NCBI RefSeq assembly: GCF_026626665.1
Contig: NZ_JAPNKE010000002.1
Location: forward strand, 10,870,001 to 10,934,000
Direction: 5' to 3'
Source: Nannocystis pusilla
GTDB lineage: Bacteria > Myxococcota_A > Polyangia > Nannocystales > Nannocystaceae
Length of the DNA stretch: 64,000 nt
The position numbers and the translations under genes were made by a program. This document shows, piece by piece, positions 1 through 10,559 of the stretch (position 1 is the stretch's first letter; each line of letters begins with the position of its first letter). The notes below the pieces were generated by a model. It saw only the letters and a list, made by a program, of their open reading frames with translations, had not been told where the DNA came from and ran no database searches.

Positions 1-70
1 ACGCGAGGACAGATGCGAAGAGAGGAGCGTAGTTGGGATGAAGTCGGGTCATGATCGCGCCTCCTCTCGG

Positions 71-1579
71 TCAGAGCTTGAGCCCCATGTAGACGTCGCG
101 CAGCCGCTGGGCCGCCTCCGCCTGGTTCTTGACCCCGCCGGCGACGTCGCCGACGGCGAACGTCTGCGAGCTGAACGGGTAGATGCCGAGCGCCATCATC
201 ACGAGCATGCGGTTCTCGGCCGGGCTGATGTAGGTCTCGGCGAAGCCCTCGGCCTCGGTGATGGCGCCGTAGATGCCGCGCTCGGCCTCGGTGATGGGGC
301 CGCCGATCAGGACGTTGACCATGCCCTGCGGCCAGTGGTTGAGGCCCGACTGGCCCTGCCGGTGCGGCGTGCGGCCGAACTCGGTGTTGATGACGATCAT
401 CGTCTCGTCGAGGTTGATCTTGCCGGGGTCGTTCTCGTTCGGCGCGTTGATGATGTCGGCCAGGCACTGCATCGTGTGCGTGACGTTGCGCGAGGAGTCC
501 TCGACGTGGCTGTCGTGGGTGTCGTGGCCGGCCGACGGGTTGGGCTTGAGGCCGCCGTCGATCCAGTGGACGTAGCGGGCGCGGTCCTGGGGGCGGGTGA
601 GCAGGCTGGCGGCCATGCGCGCCTGCATGCGCGGCTTGTCGGTGCCGGCCATGTCGCTGCACTCGGTGCCCGCGACGCCCTCGAACAGGTCGGCCGACAG
701 CACGGAGGACAGCTCGCCGGCGCCGCGGCGGGCGAAGTGGGCGAACTCGAAGTTGCTGCGCTCGGCCGAGCGGGTCAGCTGGCCCTTGCCTCCGGGCCGG
801 AAGCGCTGCTGATAAGCGGCGAGGTAGTGGTCGACGGCGGCGTCGTAGCTGTCACGGCCGGCGCCGACGCTGGGGCGGGCGAGCAGCTGCGAGAGCGACG
901 AGCCCGGGTCGACGGTGACGCTGAGCGGCCGCGCGGAGCCGGGGTGGAGGCCGATCGCGGAGGCGGCGAGGACGTTGTCGGTGGGGAACTCGACGCCGGG
1001 GTAGAGGACGTAGGCGTACGGGGTCGGACGCAGGCCGCCGGGCTGCTCGAGGAAGTGGCGCTGGATCGACGCGCCGACGCCGGCGAGGCGCGGCGAGCCG
1101 AGGCGGCTGCCGGTCAGCGCGTAGGGGTTGGCGCCCTCGTGCGGCAGGAGGTCGTGGCGCTGTACGAGGATCCGCATGCGCGCGACGATGTCGGGCCGGG
1201 CCCGCAGCGGCGCGACCCACGGGCCGAGGTGGACCAGGAGGCCGTTGGCGTCCTCGGCGAACTCGTCGGTGAGGGTGTTGCCGAGGCCGCACTGGCCGAA
1301 GCGGGCCTGGGTCTGGTTGTAGTAGGCGTGGAGGAACCGCTCGGTGTCCTGACCCCAATCCGGCACCGCGTAGAAGGTGTCGAAGGCGTTCATGCCGCCG
1401 TAGAGGTAGAGCTCGAGCACGTTCTTGGCCTGGCGCTCGACGGGGATCATGGCGTCGAGCTTGTCGGCCGGCCACTCGCCCCAGTACGCCTCCGCGCGCC
1501 GCGGGTGACGAAGAATGCCGAAGGAGGCGCCGGCCGCCGTGGCGACGCCGAGGGACTTCATGAAGGTTCTGCGCTGCAT
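71..1579 (-). CDS. DUF1501 family protein, Tat-exported
   Basis: The 502-residue product begins with a twin-arginine signal (MQRRTFMKSLG, followed by an Ala/Gly-rich hydrophobic stretch), so it should be exported folded by the Tat system. The body has the features of the DUF1501 family, which belongs to the alkaline-phosphatase/sulfatase superfamily: an N-terminal LYGGMNAFDTF segment, HDTHDSHV near residue 350, and INTEFGRTP with NHWPQG towards the C-terminus. The substrate of these proteins is unknown. A lipoprotein gene lies 21 bases upstream on the same strand and the two are probably one operon. DUF1501 genes usually pair with a DUF1800 gene; here the partner is the lipoprotein instead. 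The family call is confident and the function is open. Confidence 0.88.
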   Translation of the reverse strand: MQRRTFMKSLGVATAAGASFGILRHPRRAEAYWGEWPADKLDAMIPVERQAKNVLELYLYGGMNAFDTFYAVPDWGQDTERFLHAYYNQTQARFGQCGLGNTLTDEFAEDANGLLVHLGPWVAPLRARPDIVARMRILVQRHDLLPHEGANPYALTGSRLGSPRLAGVGASIQRHFLEQPGGLRPTPYAYVLYPGVEFPTDNVLAASAIGLHPGSARPLSVTVDPGSSLSQLLARPSVGAGRDSYDAAVDHYLAAYQQRFRPGGKGQLTRSAERSNFEFAHFARRGAGELSSVLSADLFEGVAGTECSDMAGTDKPRMQARMAASLLTRPQDRARYVHWIDGGLKPNPSAGHDTHDSHVEDSSRNVTHTMQCLADIINAPNENDPGKINLDETMIVINTEFGRTPHRQGQSGLNHWPQGMVNVLIGGPITEAERGIYGAITEAEGFAETYISPAENRMLVMMALGIYPFSSQTFAVGDVAGGVKNQAEAAQRLRDVYMGLKL

Positions 1580-1600
1580 GGTCCGTCTCGTGGGTGTCCT

Positions 1601-2665
1601 TTAAATCAGGTCGGGATCGGCCCAGACTTCGTAGCGGAGGACGACCCGCAGGTCGCCGTCCGGGAGGCCGAGGTCGAAGCTTTGCTCGCGGGCGATGGTG
1701 AGGGTGGCAGGGCCGGGGGCGAGCTGGGACAGCTCGGCGCTCGGGATGGTGAAGCTGCCGTCGTCGACGGCGTGGGCGGTGAGCATCTGGCCGTAGGTGT
1801 CGATGAGGCGGATGACGACCCTGTTCGGCTGGCCGCCGTTGGTCTCCCAGGTGAGCTCCAGGCCTTCGGCGCGGTCGAGCTCGAACAGCGAGACGCCGAC
1901 GTCGGGGGCGGTGACGGTCAGCGCCGGCGGGGCGGTGACGGCCGCGGGCAGGACGACGTCGTCCTTGCCCTCGCCGCCGAAGGCGATCAGGTCGTACTCG
2001 GCGCCCGCCACCCAGCGCGCCGGATCGGGGGCGCACAGCGGGTCGAAGAACTCGGCGTCGTCGCTGAGGTAGACCGGGAAGGTGTCCTGCACGAGCAGGA
2101 GGCACGCGAGCGACTCGCCGGCCTCGCCGCGCAGCTTGAGCGCGTTGCCGCCGGTGACCCAGGTCTTGTCCTTGCCCCAATCGTAGGGCGCGGGGATCGA
2201 GTTGTTGACGACGGTGTTGGCCTCGTCCGGCGGCGGCGGGAGGTGCATGCCCCAGGCCTGGACGGCGAAGAAGTCGTCGGTGGAGAACGGCTCGGTGCGC
2301 CAGGCCCCGGCCATGCCCAGCTCGGCCGGGAGGCCGCCGGCGGTCTCGGGGTAGAAGGTGAAGTTGAGCAGGCCCTTGGCCTCGCCGACGACGATGCCCG
2401 AGTCGCCCGTGGAGCCCGAAGAGCCGGTGCTGCCGGTGGTGGGGGCGGTGGTGCCGTCGCTCCCGGAGGTGCCGCCCGACGTGTCGCCGGTGCTCACGGT
2501 CTCGGTGTCGGGCTCGCTGTCGGTGGTGTCCCCGTCCGGCTGGCCACAAGCCCAGAGAGACATGGCGCAGAGGACCTGTCCCACGGGACAGATGCCTCGA
2601 TGCAGCGGCGTCGCACGGACATTCGTGCGAGAGGAACGTCGATCAGTCCTTCCCATCAAAGTCAT
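1601..2665 (-). CDS. Lipoprotein with Ser/Thr/Gly-rich linker
   Basis: A 354-residue protein. A hydrophobic stretch (GICPVGQVLCAMSLWAC) ends in a lipobox with the lipidated Cys near residue 40. A linker of Thr, Ser, Asp and Gly follows to about residue 88, then a compact domain with no recognised family. The start is the first Met in frame and leaves an unusually long basic n-region of about 24 residues; a shorter non-ATG start is possible. A palindromic repeat (TGTCC-CACG-GGACA, 2577-2590) lies inside the signal-peptide code and supplies the CPVGQV residues. It is transcribed just ahead of the DUF1501 gene, so it may anchor or assist that protein outside the inner membrane. No function can be given. 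Confidence 0.8.
   Translation of the reverse strand: MTLMGRTDRRSSRTNVRATPLHRGICPVGQVLCAMSLWACGQPDGDTTDSEPDTETVSTGDTSGGTSGSDGTTAPTTGSTGSSGSTGDSGIVVGEAKGLLNFTFYPETAGGLPAELGMAGAWRTEPFSTDDFFAVQAWGMHLPPPPDEANTVVNNSIPAPYDWGKDKTWVTGGNALKLRGEAGESLACLLLVQDTFPVYLSDDAEFFDPLCAPDPARWVAGAEYDLIAFGGEGKDDVVLPAAVTAPPALTVTAPDVGVSLFELDRAEGLELTWETNGGQPNRVVIRLIDTYGQMLTAHAVDDGSFTIPSAELSQLAPGPATLTIAREQSFDLGLPDGDLRVVLRYEVWADPDLI
2577..2590. repeat. Dispersed palindrome copy, TGTCC-CACG-GGACA
   Basis: Perfect 5-bp arms around a 4-base loop, extended by C/G to 6 bp. It lies in the signal-peptide code of the lipoprotein gene. It belongs to the window-wide palindrome family described in the findings. Confidence 0.7.
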
Positions 2666-2958
2666 CTTTTCCCAGCGCAGAGAATAAGTCTCCGTGAAGA
2701 CACGGCGGGAACTTCACACTCGGGTGATTTTTGTCACCGCTGTCTAGCGAAACAGCGCACGTCGAATCGCGGGCGTTCACTCTGTGAACTCGTCGTCACA
2801 GGCTCGAGGGACACGATGCGCCCTGGCCGCGAGGCGAGGCGTGAATCGGTCCGCACACATGTCGCGATCCGTCATGGGACCGGCCCGGGGGCGCGGCGAC
2901 GAAATTCTTCATGGACGGCGACCTGGGTGCTCTGCGATATGCTTTGCGCGAGCCACGT

Positions 2959-3851
2959 ATGACCCTCGGAGCCAAGCCCGCAGCAACCGGGGAGATCCCC
3001 GCGACGACGCGCCGCGTGACCGCGCCGGTGCTCCATCAATACAAGCGCCAAGGCCGGCGCATCGTGATGATCACGGCGTACGACGCGACCATGGCTCGCC
3101 TCGTCGACGAGTCGGGCGCAGACGTGGTGCTTGTCGGAGACAGCCTCGGCATGGTGATGCAGGGCCACCCGCACACGCTCGAGGTCACGCTCGAGCACAT
3201 GTGCTACCACGCTCGCTGCGTCCGCCGTGCCGTCCAGCGAGCGCATCTGGTGGTCGACCTGCCGTTCATGAGCTACCAGGTCAGCGCCGAACAAGCGCTG
3301 CTGTCCGCGGGCCGGCTCGTCCAAGAAGGTGGGGCCGAGGCGGTCAAGCTCGAGGGCGGCGGCCGAGCCGATGCGGTGCGCAAGATCGTGCAGGCGGGCA
3401 TCCCAGTGATGGGGCACCTCGGCCTCACGCCGCAGAGCGTGCATGAATCGGGGGCTTCCGCGTGCAGGGCCGCGAGGACGCGGCCGCCGAACGACTGCGA
3501 CAGGACGCGCTGCAACTCCAGGAAGCCGGCGCCTATGCAGTGGTGCTCGAAGGCATCCCGGCGGCGCTGGCGCGGCAGATCTCGCAATCGCTCGCGATCC
3601 CGACGATCGGCATCGGTGCCGGGGTCGGCTGCGACGGCCAGGTGCTCGTGATGCAGGACCTGCTCGGCCTCGACGACCGCTTCAAGCCGCGCTTCGTCAA
3701 GCGCTTCGCCGAGCTCGCCGGAGTGGTGCGCGACGCGTTCGCCACCTACGGCCGCGAGGTCCGCGAGGGCAGCTTCCCGGGCGCCGAGCACAGCTTCTCC
3801 AGCAACCCGTCGCCCGCGCCCGCGAGCGGCTCGGAGCCGCCGACGGAGTAG
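2959..3851 (+). CDS. panB: 3-methyl-2-oxobutanoate hydroxymethyltransferase (frameshifted)
   Basis: PanB adds a hydroxymethyl group from methylene-tetrahydrofolate to 3-methyl-2-oxobutanoate, the first step to pantothenate, in the cytoplasm. The family motifs are present: ITAYDATMARLVDE, VGDSLGMVMQGH, VVDLPFMSYQ, AVKLEGG, IPVMGHLGLTPQSV and, after the break, IPTIGIGAGVGCDGQVLV. The reading frame changes after VHESG at the G run 3450-3454; one extra G restores GGFRVQG and gives a full-length protein of about 297 residues, so a lost base in the assembly is the simplest reading. The start at 2959 gives MTLGAKPAA; an earlier in-frame ATG at 2911 is possible. panC starts 5 bases after the stop, forming a panBC operon. 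Confidence 0.93.
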
Positions 3852-3856
3852 GATCC

Positions 3857-4693
3857 ATGCTGGTCGTTCGGACATGTTCGGAGATGCAGGTGTGGCGGGC
3901 CTCGCTCGGCCACGCGACGCGCGTCGCGTTCGTGCCGACGATGGGCTACCTCCACGAGGGCCACCTGACGCTGCTGCGCGAGGCCCGTCGCCGCGGCGAC
4001 CGCCTGGTGCTGTCGATCTTCGTCAACCCGACGCAGTTCGGGCCCAACGAAGACCTCGCCCGCTACCCGCGCGACGAGGCCGGCGACCTGGCCAAGGCGA
4101 GCGAGTGCGGCGTCGACGTCGCGTTCTGCCCGACCGACCCGCGCGAGCTCTACCCGCACGGGACGAACACATGGGTCGAGGTCCAGGCGCTCGATCGCCA
4201 CCTGTGCGGGGCGTCGCGCCCGGGCCACTTCCGCGGCGTCTGTACGGTGGTGGCCAAGCTGTGGGGTCTGGTCCGCCCCGACGTGGCGCTGTTCGGCGAG
4301 AAGGACTTCCAGCAGTTGGCGATCTTGCGGCGCATGCACGCCGACCTGTTCCTCGGCGGCGAGGTCGTCGGCATGCCGATCGTGCGCGAGCCCGACGGCC
4401 TGGCGATGTCGAGCCGCAACGCGAACCTGTCCCCCGAGGCACGCGCGCAGGCGCTGGCGATCTCGCGCTGGCTGGCGGCCGTCCGCCAGCGCTTCGCCGC
4501 CGGCGAACGCGAGGCGACGGCGCTGCTCGGCGACCCCGCGGCCGCGCTCGCGCCGGGACGGGTCGACTATGCGTCGCTGGTCGACGCCGACGACTTGCAG
4601 CCAGTCGCGGAAGTGACGCGACCGGCTCTGTGCGCGGTGGCGGCGTTCTTCGGCGGGGTGCGCCTGATCGACAACACCGTCCTGCGACCGTGA
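3857..4693 (+). CDS. panC: Pantoate--beta-alanine ligase
   Basis: PanC joins pantoate and beta-alanine with ATP to make pantothenate in the cytoplasm. The 278-residue product has the nucleotidyltransferase HxGH-type motif in FVPTMGYLHEGH, then IFVNPTQFGPNEDL, the pantoate-binding RPGHFRGVCTVV, FGEKDFQQ, and the KMSKS-equivalent GLAMSSRN. The length is normal for the family. The start is the ATG 5 bases after the panB stop; the much longer open frame upstream is only antisense-style readthrough of GC-rich DNA. The panE-like reductase that would supply pantoate is not here but a homologue lies at 33.0 kb. Confidence 0.96.
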   Translation: MLVVRTCSEMQVWRASLGHATRVAFVPTMGYLHEGHLTLLREARRRGDRLVLSIFVNPTQFGPNEDLARYPRDEAGDLAKASECGVDVAFCPTDPRELYPHGTNTWVEVQALDRHLCGASRPGHFRGVCTVVAKLWGLVRPDVALFGEKDFQQLAILRRMHADLFLGGEVVGMPIVREPDGLAMSSRNANLSPEARAQALAISRWLAAVRQRFAAGEREATALLGDPAAALAPGRVDYASLVDADDLQPVAEVTRPALCAVAAFFGGVRLIDNTVLRP

Positions 4694-4749
4694 GCCTCAC
4701 CGAGGCTGCACGCGAGCCGCGGATGGGTGAAGGCGAGGCGCCCAGTCAG

Positions 4750-4880
4750 GCGAGCACTGCTCGGCGCGGCCCGGCGTGTCCGGTGCGGCGTGCTTCGACG
4801 GCGTGAGTCAGTTGGGCGAGCACTGCTCGGCGGCGCGGCCCGGGGCGTCAGGGTGGAGCGTGCTTCGTGAGTCTGTCGGG
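4750..4880. repeat. Imperfect tandem duplication, about 65 bp x 2
   Basis: A segment starting GCGAGCACTGCTCGGCG at 4750 is repeated with several changes from 4816; both copies run on to a GTGCTTCG...GTGAGTC segment. The second copy lies in the 3' end of the minus-strand gene that ends at 4808, so the duplication may have altered that protein's C-terminus. Confidence 0.75.
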
Positions 4881-5578
4881 TGTTCACTGGGCGGTGCCTC
4901 GAAGTCTCGCGGGTGCTCGACTCGAACTCGCGGGCGCCGAACCGACCCGACTTGCTCGCATGGACAGGGGGTCGCCTCGCGGCCGTCCGCGAGTGCGCCG
5001 AGCGAGCGGCGCATCCGAGTGCGCGGGTCACTGCAGGACGTCGCGCTTCCCCGCACCAGGACGACGCCGGCGGCGCCGAGGCGCTGCTCGTCCCGCCGGT
5101 CGCCGTACTTCTGCCAGCGCTCGTAGAGGCCGAGCAGGTCGGCGTCCGGACAGCTGTCGGTGGCCTCGGAGATCGCCTCGGCGGCGGCCTCGAACGTGAC
5201 CGCGAGGGTGCGGAACACGGAGGGCTCGCCGATCTGGCGATAAGCGCTGGTGCCGATGGAGCGCACGTAGCGCAGGTCCACGGGCGTGCGGTCGACGCTG
5301 TGCGGGACGACCCCGGCGATGAACAGCGCCCGGTCGCCGACCGCCCGCAGCGCCTGAGCCCGCCGTGCGCCCTGCTGCTCGCGGGCCGCGAGAAACTGCA
5401 GCGCCAGCGGCCCGGCGGTGCGGCCGGCGACGCTGGTCCGGCGCACGTGGTCGGCGAGCATGTGGACCACGTAGGCCCCGACCTCGGTCGGCAGCGAGCT
5501 ACCGGTCTTTCCCTGGGCCACGCGGTCGTAGAAGAAGGACTCGAGGGTGCCTGCAAAACGAAGTTCTGGCTCGGGCAT
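4808..5578 (-). CDS. Hypothetical protein
   Basis: About 256 residues from the ATG at 5578 (MPEPELRFAGTLESFFYD); a purine-rich AGGAA lies just upstream. An alternative in-frame start at 5650 would add 24 residues. The first 170 residues look like a compact alpha-helical domain with conserved-looking runs such as LPTEVGAYVVHMLADHV and FIAGVVPHSVDR. After about residue 185 the sequence becomes Arg/Pro/Ser-rich and is poor in hydrophobic residues, and it overlaps the tandem duplication at 4750-4880, so the natural C-terminus may be shorter and the frame may be broken there. I do not recognise the family. It converges with panC. Confidence 0.6.
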   Translation of the reverse strand: MPEPELRFAGTLESFFYDRVAQGKTGSSLPTEVGAYVVHMLADHVRRTSVAGRTAGPLALQFLAAREQQGARRAQALRAVGDRALFIAGVVPHSVDRTPVDLRYVRSIGTSAYRQIGEPSVFRTLAVTFEAAAEAISEATDSCPDADLLGLYERWQKYGDRRDEQRLGAAGVVLVRGSATSCSDPRTRMRRSLGALADGREATPCPCEQVGSVRRPRVRVEHPRDFEAPPSEHPTDSRSTLHPDAPGRAAEQCSPN

Positions 5579-5684
5579 GGGAAGATTCCTATTTCCCCAC
5601 GCTACCAGAGACGACCGACCAAGCAAGCCAATTATGTGAGTTAACCGCACGGATTCCGAGCCGATAACGCCCCGACAGGAGGGG

Positions 5685-5712
5685 TTGACCGGGTTGGGAC
5701 TCGCTTTACACT
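5685..5712 (+). promoter_or_regulatory. Probable groESL promoter
   Basis: TTGACC at 5685-5690 and TACACT at 5707-5712 are separated by 16 bases, a good sigma70-type match. A CIRCE-like operator starts 10 bases further on, as is common for heat-shock groE promoters. Confidence 0.7.
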
Positions 5713-5722
5713 CCGCGCCGCG

Positions 5723-5750
5723 TTAGCACTCCTACATGGGTGATTGCTAA
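5723..5750. promoter_or_regulatory. CIRCE-like operator (HrcA site)
   Basis: TTAGCACTC at 5723-5731 and GATTGCTAA at 5742-5750 form an inverted repeat with one mismatch against the CIRCE consensus arms TTAGCACTC/GAGTGCTAA. The spacer is 10 bases rather than the usual 9. Its place between the promoter and groES is the standard one for repression by HrcA. No hrcA gene lies in the window. Confidence 0.85.
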
Positions 5751-5877
5751 CCGAGCTCCCGCAAATTTCCACGGCGATTACGCAGAGTTAGGCGGAGTCG
5801 CGCGGGAACGCTCGCAAACCGCGAACAGCATCTTCCCCCACGGGGCCCTGCATCGGAAATCCCAGGAGAGACCGCAG

Positions 5878-6177
5878 ATGACAACGACGAAGGTTCGTCC
5901 CTTGAACGATCGCGTGCTGGTGAAGCGCATGTCCGAGGAGGAGAAGACCGCCGGTGGTCTTTTCATCCCCGACTCCGCCAAGGAGAAGCCCGCCAAGGGC
6001 GTGGTGATCTCGGCCGGTCCGGGCAAGGTCGACGACAACGGCAAGCGCACCCCGCTCGAGGTCAAGGCGGGCGACAAGGTCCTGTTCGGCAAGTACTCCG
6101 GCACCGAGATCAAGCTCGACGGTGAGGAGCACATGATCCTGCGCGAGGACGAGATCCTCGCCATCCTCGAGGCCTGA
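5878..6177 (+). CDS. groES: Co-chaperonin GroES
   Basis: A 99-residue Hsp10 that caps the GroEL ring during ATP-driven folding in the cytoplasm. Typical features are VRPLNDRVLVKR, the mobile loop with KTAGGLFIPDSAKEKP, VVISAGPGKVD, GDKVLFGKYSGTEIKLDGEE and ILREDEILAILE. The start is the ATG at 5878, preceded by AGGAGAG; an in-frame start at 5740 would fall inside the CIRCE element and is rejected. groEL starts 52 bases downstream, so this is the usual groESL operon under heat-shock control. Confidence 0.98.
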   Translation: MTTTKVRPLNDRVLVKRMSEEEKTAGGLFIPDSAKEKPAKGVVISAGPGKVDDNGKRTPLEVKAGDKVLFGKYSGTEIKLDGEEHMILREDEILAILEA

Positions 6178-6229
6178 GCGGGCCTGACGACGCAACCGTT
6201 TTTTCTCACCCACACACGAGATACACATC

Positions 6230-7876
<1,647 letters not shown>

Positions 7877-7912
7877 GCCCGGCCCGCGCCTGCCGACCCG
7901 CAGGCGCGCGCA

Positions 7913-7948
7913 CGAGCCCCGTTCCGCGAGGGACGGGGCTCGGCCTTT
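7913..7948 (+). terminator. Rho-independent terminator after groEL, first
   Basis: A 10-bp GC-rich stem (7913-7922 with 7933-7942) with a 10-base loop, followed shortly by CCTTTAA, 37 bases after the groEL stop. Confidence 0.8.
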
Positions 7949-7972
7949 AACGGCTCGAAGGTCCGAGGTGTA

Positions 7973-8010
7973 CGAGCCCCGATCGGCAGCGATCGGGGCT
8001 CGTTTCTTTT
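7973..8010 (+). terminator. Rho-independent terminator after groEL, second
   Basis: A perfect 13-bp stem (7973-7985 with 7990-8002), a 4-base loop and a tail of TTTCTTTT. It shares the CGAGCCCCG arm with the first hairpin, so the pair probably arose by duplication and gives double termination. Confidence 0.9.
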
Positions 8011-8037
8011 GCGCGGGGTTTTGCTAGCGTCGCCGCC

Positions 8038-8853
8038 GTGGAGCTCAAGGACAGGGTCGCGCTCGTCACCGGCGCGTCGTCGGGCATCGGCCTGGCGACG
8101 GCCAAGTTGCTGCACAAGTCGGGCATGCGCGTCGTGATGGTGGCGCGCACGGCCGGCAAGCTCGAGGCGGCGGCCGCCGAGGTCGGCACCGGCGCCGTGG
8201 CGATCGCGTGCGACGTCGGTGACCTGTCCCGACTGACATGGCTCATCGACCAGGTGGTCATGCGCTTCGGCGGCCTCGACGTGCTGGTCAACAACGCCGG
8301 CGTCCACCACCGCGGCGACATGCTGCGCCACCCGCCCGAGGCGCTCGCCGAGATCGTCACGGTCAACCTGACTGCGCCGGTGGCGTTGACGCGGACCGCC
8401 GTCGACCACATGCGCGCCGGCGGCTGCGTCGTCAACGTGGCCAGCCTGGCGGGCAAGCTCGGCGTGCCCGGTTCGGCGGTGTACTCCGGCTCCAAGGCCG
8501 GGCTGCGCTTCTGGGCGCTGGCGGCCGCCGAGGACCTCGCGCGGCGCGACATCCGGATCGCCAACGTCAACCCGGGCCCGGTCGACAGCAGCTTCTTCGA
8601 CTCCGACATCCAGGGCGTCAGCAACCTGACCTTCTCGCAGCCGATGAGCACCCCCGAGGAGTGCGCGGAGGCGGTGCTCGCGTGCATCCAGGACACGCGC
8701 AGCCCGATGGAGATCGATCTGCCCTTCGCGTCCGGCAAGCTGGCGACTCTGGGCTACCTGTCGCCGCGCCTGCGCGTGTGGCTGCGGCCGGCTCTGGAGC
8801 GCCGCGGCGCCAAGAACAAGGCGGCCTTCATGCGCCGTCGTGGTCTGTCCTAG
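8038..8853 (+). CDS. Short-chain dehydrogenase/reductase
   Basis: A 271-residue SDR oxidoreductase starting at GTG 8038. It has the Rossmann motif TGASSGIG near residue 11, the NNAG motif, and the catalytic Ser followed by YSGSK (YxxxK). The remaining sequence fits a classical NAD(P)-dependent SDR acting on an unknown alcohol or ketone. The C-terminal extension after residue 235 (SPRLRVWLRPALERRG) is basic and may touch the membrane, as in SDRs that act on lipids. An imperfect copy of the window's palindrome (8225-8238) lies within the code for DLSRLTWL without changing the expected length. It follows the groEL terminators, so it has its own promoter. Confidence 0.92.
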   Translation: MELKDRVALVTGASSGIGLATAKLLHKSGMRVVMVARTAGKLEAAAAEVGTGAVAIACDVGDLSRLTWLIDQVVMRFGGLDVLVNNAGVHHRGDMLRHPPEALAEIVTVNLTAPVALTRTAVDHMRAGGCVVNVASLAGKLGVPGSAVYSGSKAGLRFWALAAAEDLARRDIRIANVNPGPVDSSFFDSDIQGVSNLTFSQPMSTPEECAEAVLACIQDTRSPMEIDLPFASGKLATLGYLSPRLRVWLRPALERRGAKNKAAFMRRRGLS

Positions 8854-8921
8854 GCGTGCGCTCGTGCGCGCGGGTTTTCGCCGTTGAAATCGCGGCTGCG
8901 GCGGACGATCCTCGCGCGCGC

Positions 8922-9975
8922 GTGGGGAGTCTTCACATCGGTGTGGTCGCGGCGCTGTGGGCCGGCGCGGTGGAGCCGGCGCTGGCTGCACCCGCGAGTC
9001 CACGGCCGGTCGTCGAGTTCCGCTGGGACGCGCCCGCGAGCTGCCCGGTCGAGGCCGAGGTCGTCGCCGAGCTCGAGCGCTTGCTCGGCGGACCGCTGGC
9101 CGAGCGCAAGGGGCCGCGGCTCACCGCGATCGCCCGCGTCCGCCAGGAGCCCGGCGGCGGCTTCGATCTGAGGCTGTGGACCGTCAGCGACGAGGGCACG
9201 CTCCAGCGGTCGCTGACGCACGCGCAGTGCGACGCCCTCGCGCGCGCGGGGGCTTTGATCGCGGCGATGGCGATCGATCCGTCTGTCCTCGAGCGCATGT
9301 CCGAAGAGACAGACGCTGCCGAGGTCGCGGCCGAGGCGAAGACGGTCGAGGACCCCGAGCCGCTGCCCGAACCGGAGCCGCCCGAGCCCGAGCCCGAGCT
9401 CGCGCCCCCTGAGCCCGTGCAGCCGGAGCCGCCGAGGCCGCCCCTGGAGAAGAAGAAGGAGAGGCGTGCGCGGCGGCGTGCGTCTCGGTGCCGGCCTGAG
9501 CTTCGGCGACCTGCCGGGCGTCGGGGCGCTGCTGAGGCTCACGCCGGCGCTGATCTGGCCGCGCGCGCGGCTCGAGTTCGAGGTCGGCTACGGGCCGCTG
9601 CGACGAGCGCGCTTCGATGACACGCCGGACCGCGGGGCCGACCTGCAGCTCGCGGTCGGCGCGGTGCGCGGGTGTCCGTTGCTGCACGCGCGCAAGTTCG
9701 AGTTCCCGCTGTGCGCCGGCCTCGAGATCGGGGCCCTCTACGGCCGCGGGGTCGGCTACCCGATCACCAGCGCGGGGCACCAGCTGTTCGTCGCCCTGCA
9801 CCTGGCTCCGGGCGTGTTCTACGCGCCTCATCCGCGCGTCGCGGTCGGCGCGATCGTCGAGGGCGCGATCCACGTCGTGCGACCCCGGTTCACCGTGCAG
9901 AACCTCGGGCTGGTCTATCACAGCGCCCTGGCGAGCGTCCGCGCGCTGCTCGCGGTGGAAGTCCGATTTCCGTGA
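8922..9975 (+). CDS. Envelope protein of the sigma-factor trio (frameshifted)
   Basis: The N-terminal part has a signal peptide ending in VEPALAAPA, then an APASCP-type domain (residues 25-120) of a kind common in myxobacterial envelope proteins, then a long Pro/Glu/Lys linker. The C-terminal part (from about 9466) reads in another frame and has alternating hydrophobic strands (RLEFEVGYGPL, FALHLAPGV-like runs) that suggest an outer-membrane beta-barrel. The frame changes near 9463-9470 by +1 or -2. The GTG at 8922 was taken as start; a TTG at 8884 in a third frame encodes a typical basic n-region, so a second break near 8925 is possible. It lies directly before an ECF sigma gene and may be its partner in envelope sensing. 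Function unknown. Confidence 0.62.
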
Positions 9976-10022
9976 CCCGTCGTGATGATAATTCGCGGAG
10001 CCGGTCACAAACCCGCGAGTCC

Positions 10023-10559
10023 ATGTCCGCCGCCGCCCAAGCCGCCGCTCCGCCCAGCCCCGCGCTGGTGGCGGTCTACCGCGAGCACTTCCAGTTCGTG
10101 TGGCGCAGCGCCCGGCGGCTCGGGGCGCCCGCGCCCGCGCTCGACGACGTCGTCCAGGACGTGTTCCTGATCGTCGCGCGCAGGCTGACCGAGTTCCGCG
10201 GCGAGGCCTCGATGCGGACCTGGCTGTTCGCCATCACCATGCGCGTGGTCCAGCTCCACCGGCGCAGCGCCTCGCGGCACCTGCGGCGCGTCGAGGCCTT
10301 CGCCGAGGCCCACGCCGAGGGCGGCGGCTCCGACCCCTACGCGCGCAAGGACGCGACCGACACCTTATTGAAATTGCTCGACCAGCTCGACGACGAGCGG
10401 CGGGCGGTGTTCGTCCTCGCCGAGCTCGAGGGCATGACTGCGCAGGAGATCGCCGCCGGCCTCGCGCTCAACGTCAACACCGTGTACTCGCGGCTGCGAG
10501 CGGCGCGGCAGCAGCTCGAGCGTGCGTTGCCTGCGGCGGCGCGGACGGAGGTGCGCTGA
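10023..10559 (+). CDS. ECF-type RNA polymerase sigma factor
   Basis: About 178 residues with sigma70 region 2 (VYREHFQFVWRSARRLG, DDVVQDVFLIVARRL, FRGEASMRTWLFAITMRV) and region 4 (DDERRAVFVLAELEGMTAQEIA, LNVNTVYSRLRAARQQL), but no region 1 or 3, as in group 4 (ECF) sigma factors. It directs RNA polymerase to a small regulon. An alternative start is the GTG at 9972, which overlaps the stop of the previous gene as GTGA and would add 17 residues. The next gene overlaps its stop as ATGA and encodes a membrane protein that is probably its anti-sigma partner. Confidence 0.93.
   Translation: MSAAAQAAAPPSPALVAVYREHFQFVWRSARRLGAPAPALDDVVQDVFLIVARRLTEFRGEASMRTWLFAITMRVVQLHRRSASRHLRRVEAFAEAHAEGGGSDPYARKDATDTLLKLLDQLDDERRAVFVLAELEGMTAQEIAAGLALNVNTVYSRLRAARQQLERALPAAARTEVR

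Noticed and set aside
38..2962. A 974-codon plus-strand open frame
   Set aside because: It is antisense to the DUF1501 and lipoprotein genes, is rich in Arg, Gly, Val and Ala with no motif, and exists because GC-rich third positions remove stops in the opposite strand.
3450..3851. panB as a decayed pseudogene
   Set aside because: One base restores a perfect family sequence on both sides, and the same type of lesion hits many genes in the window.
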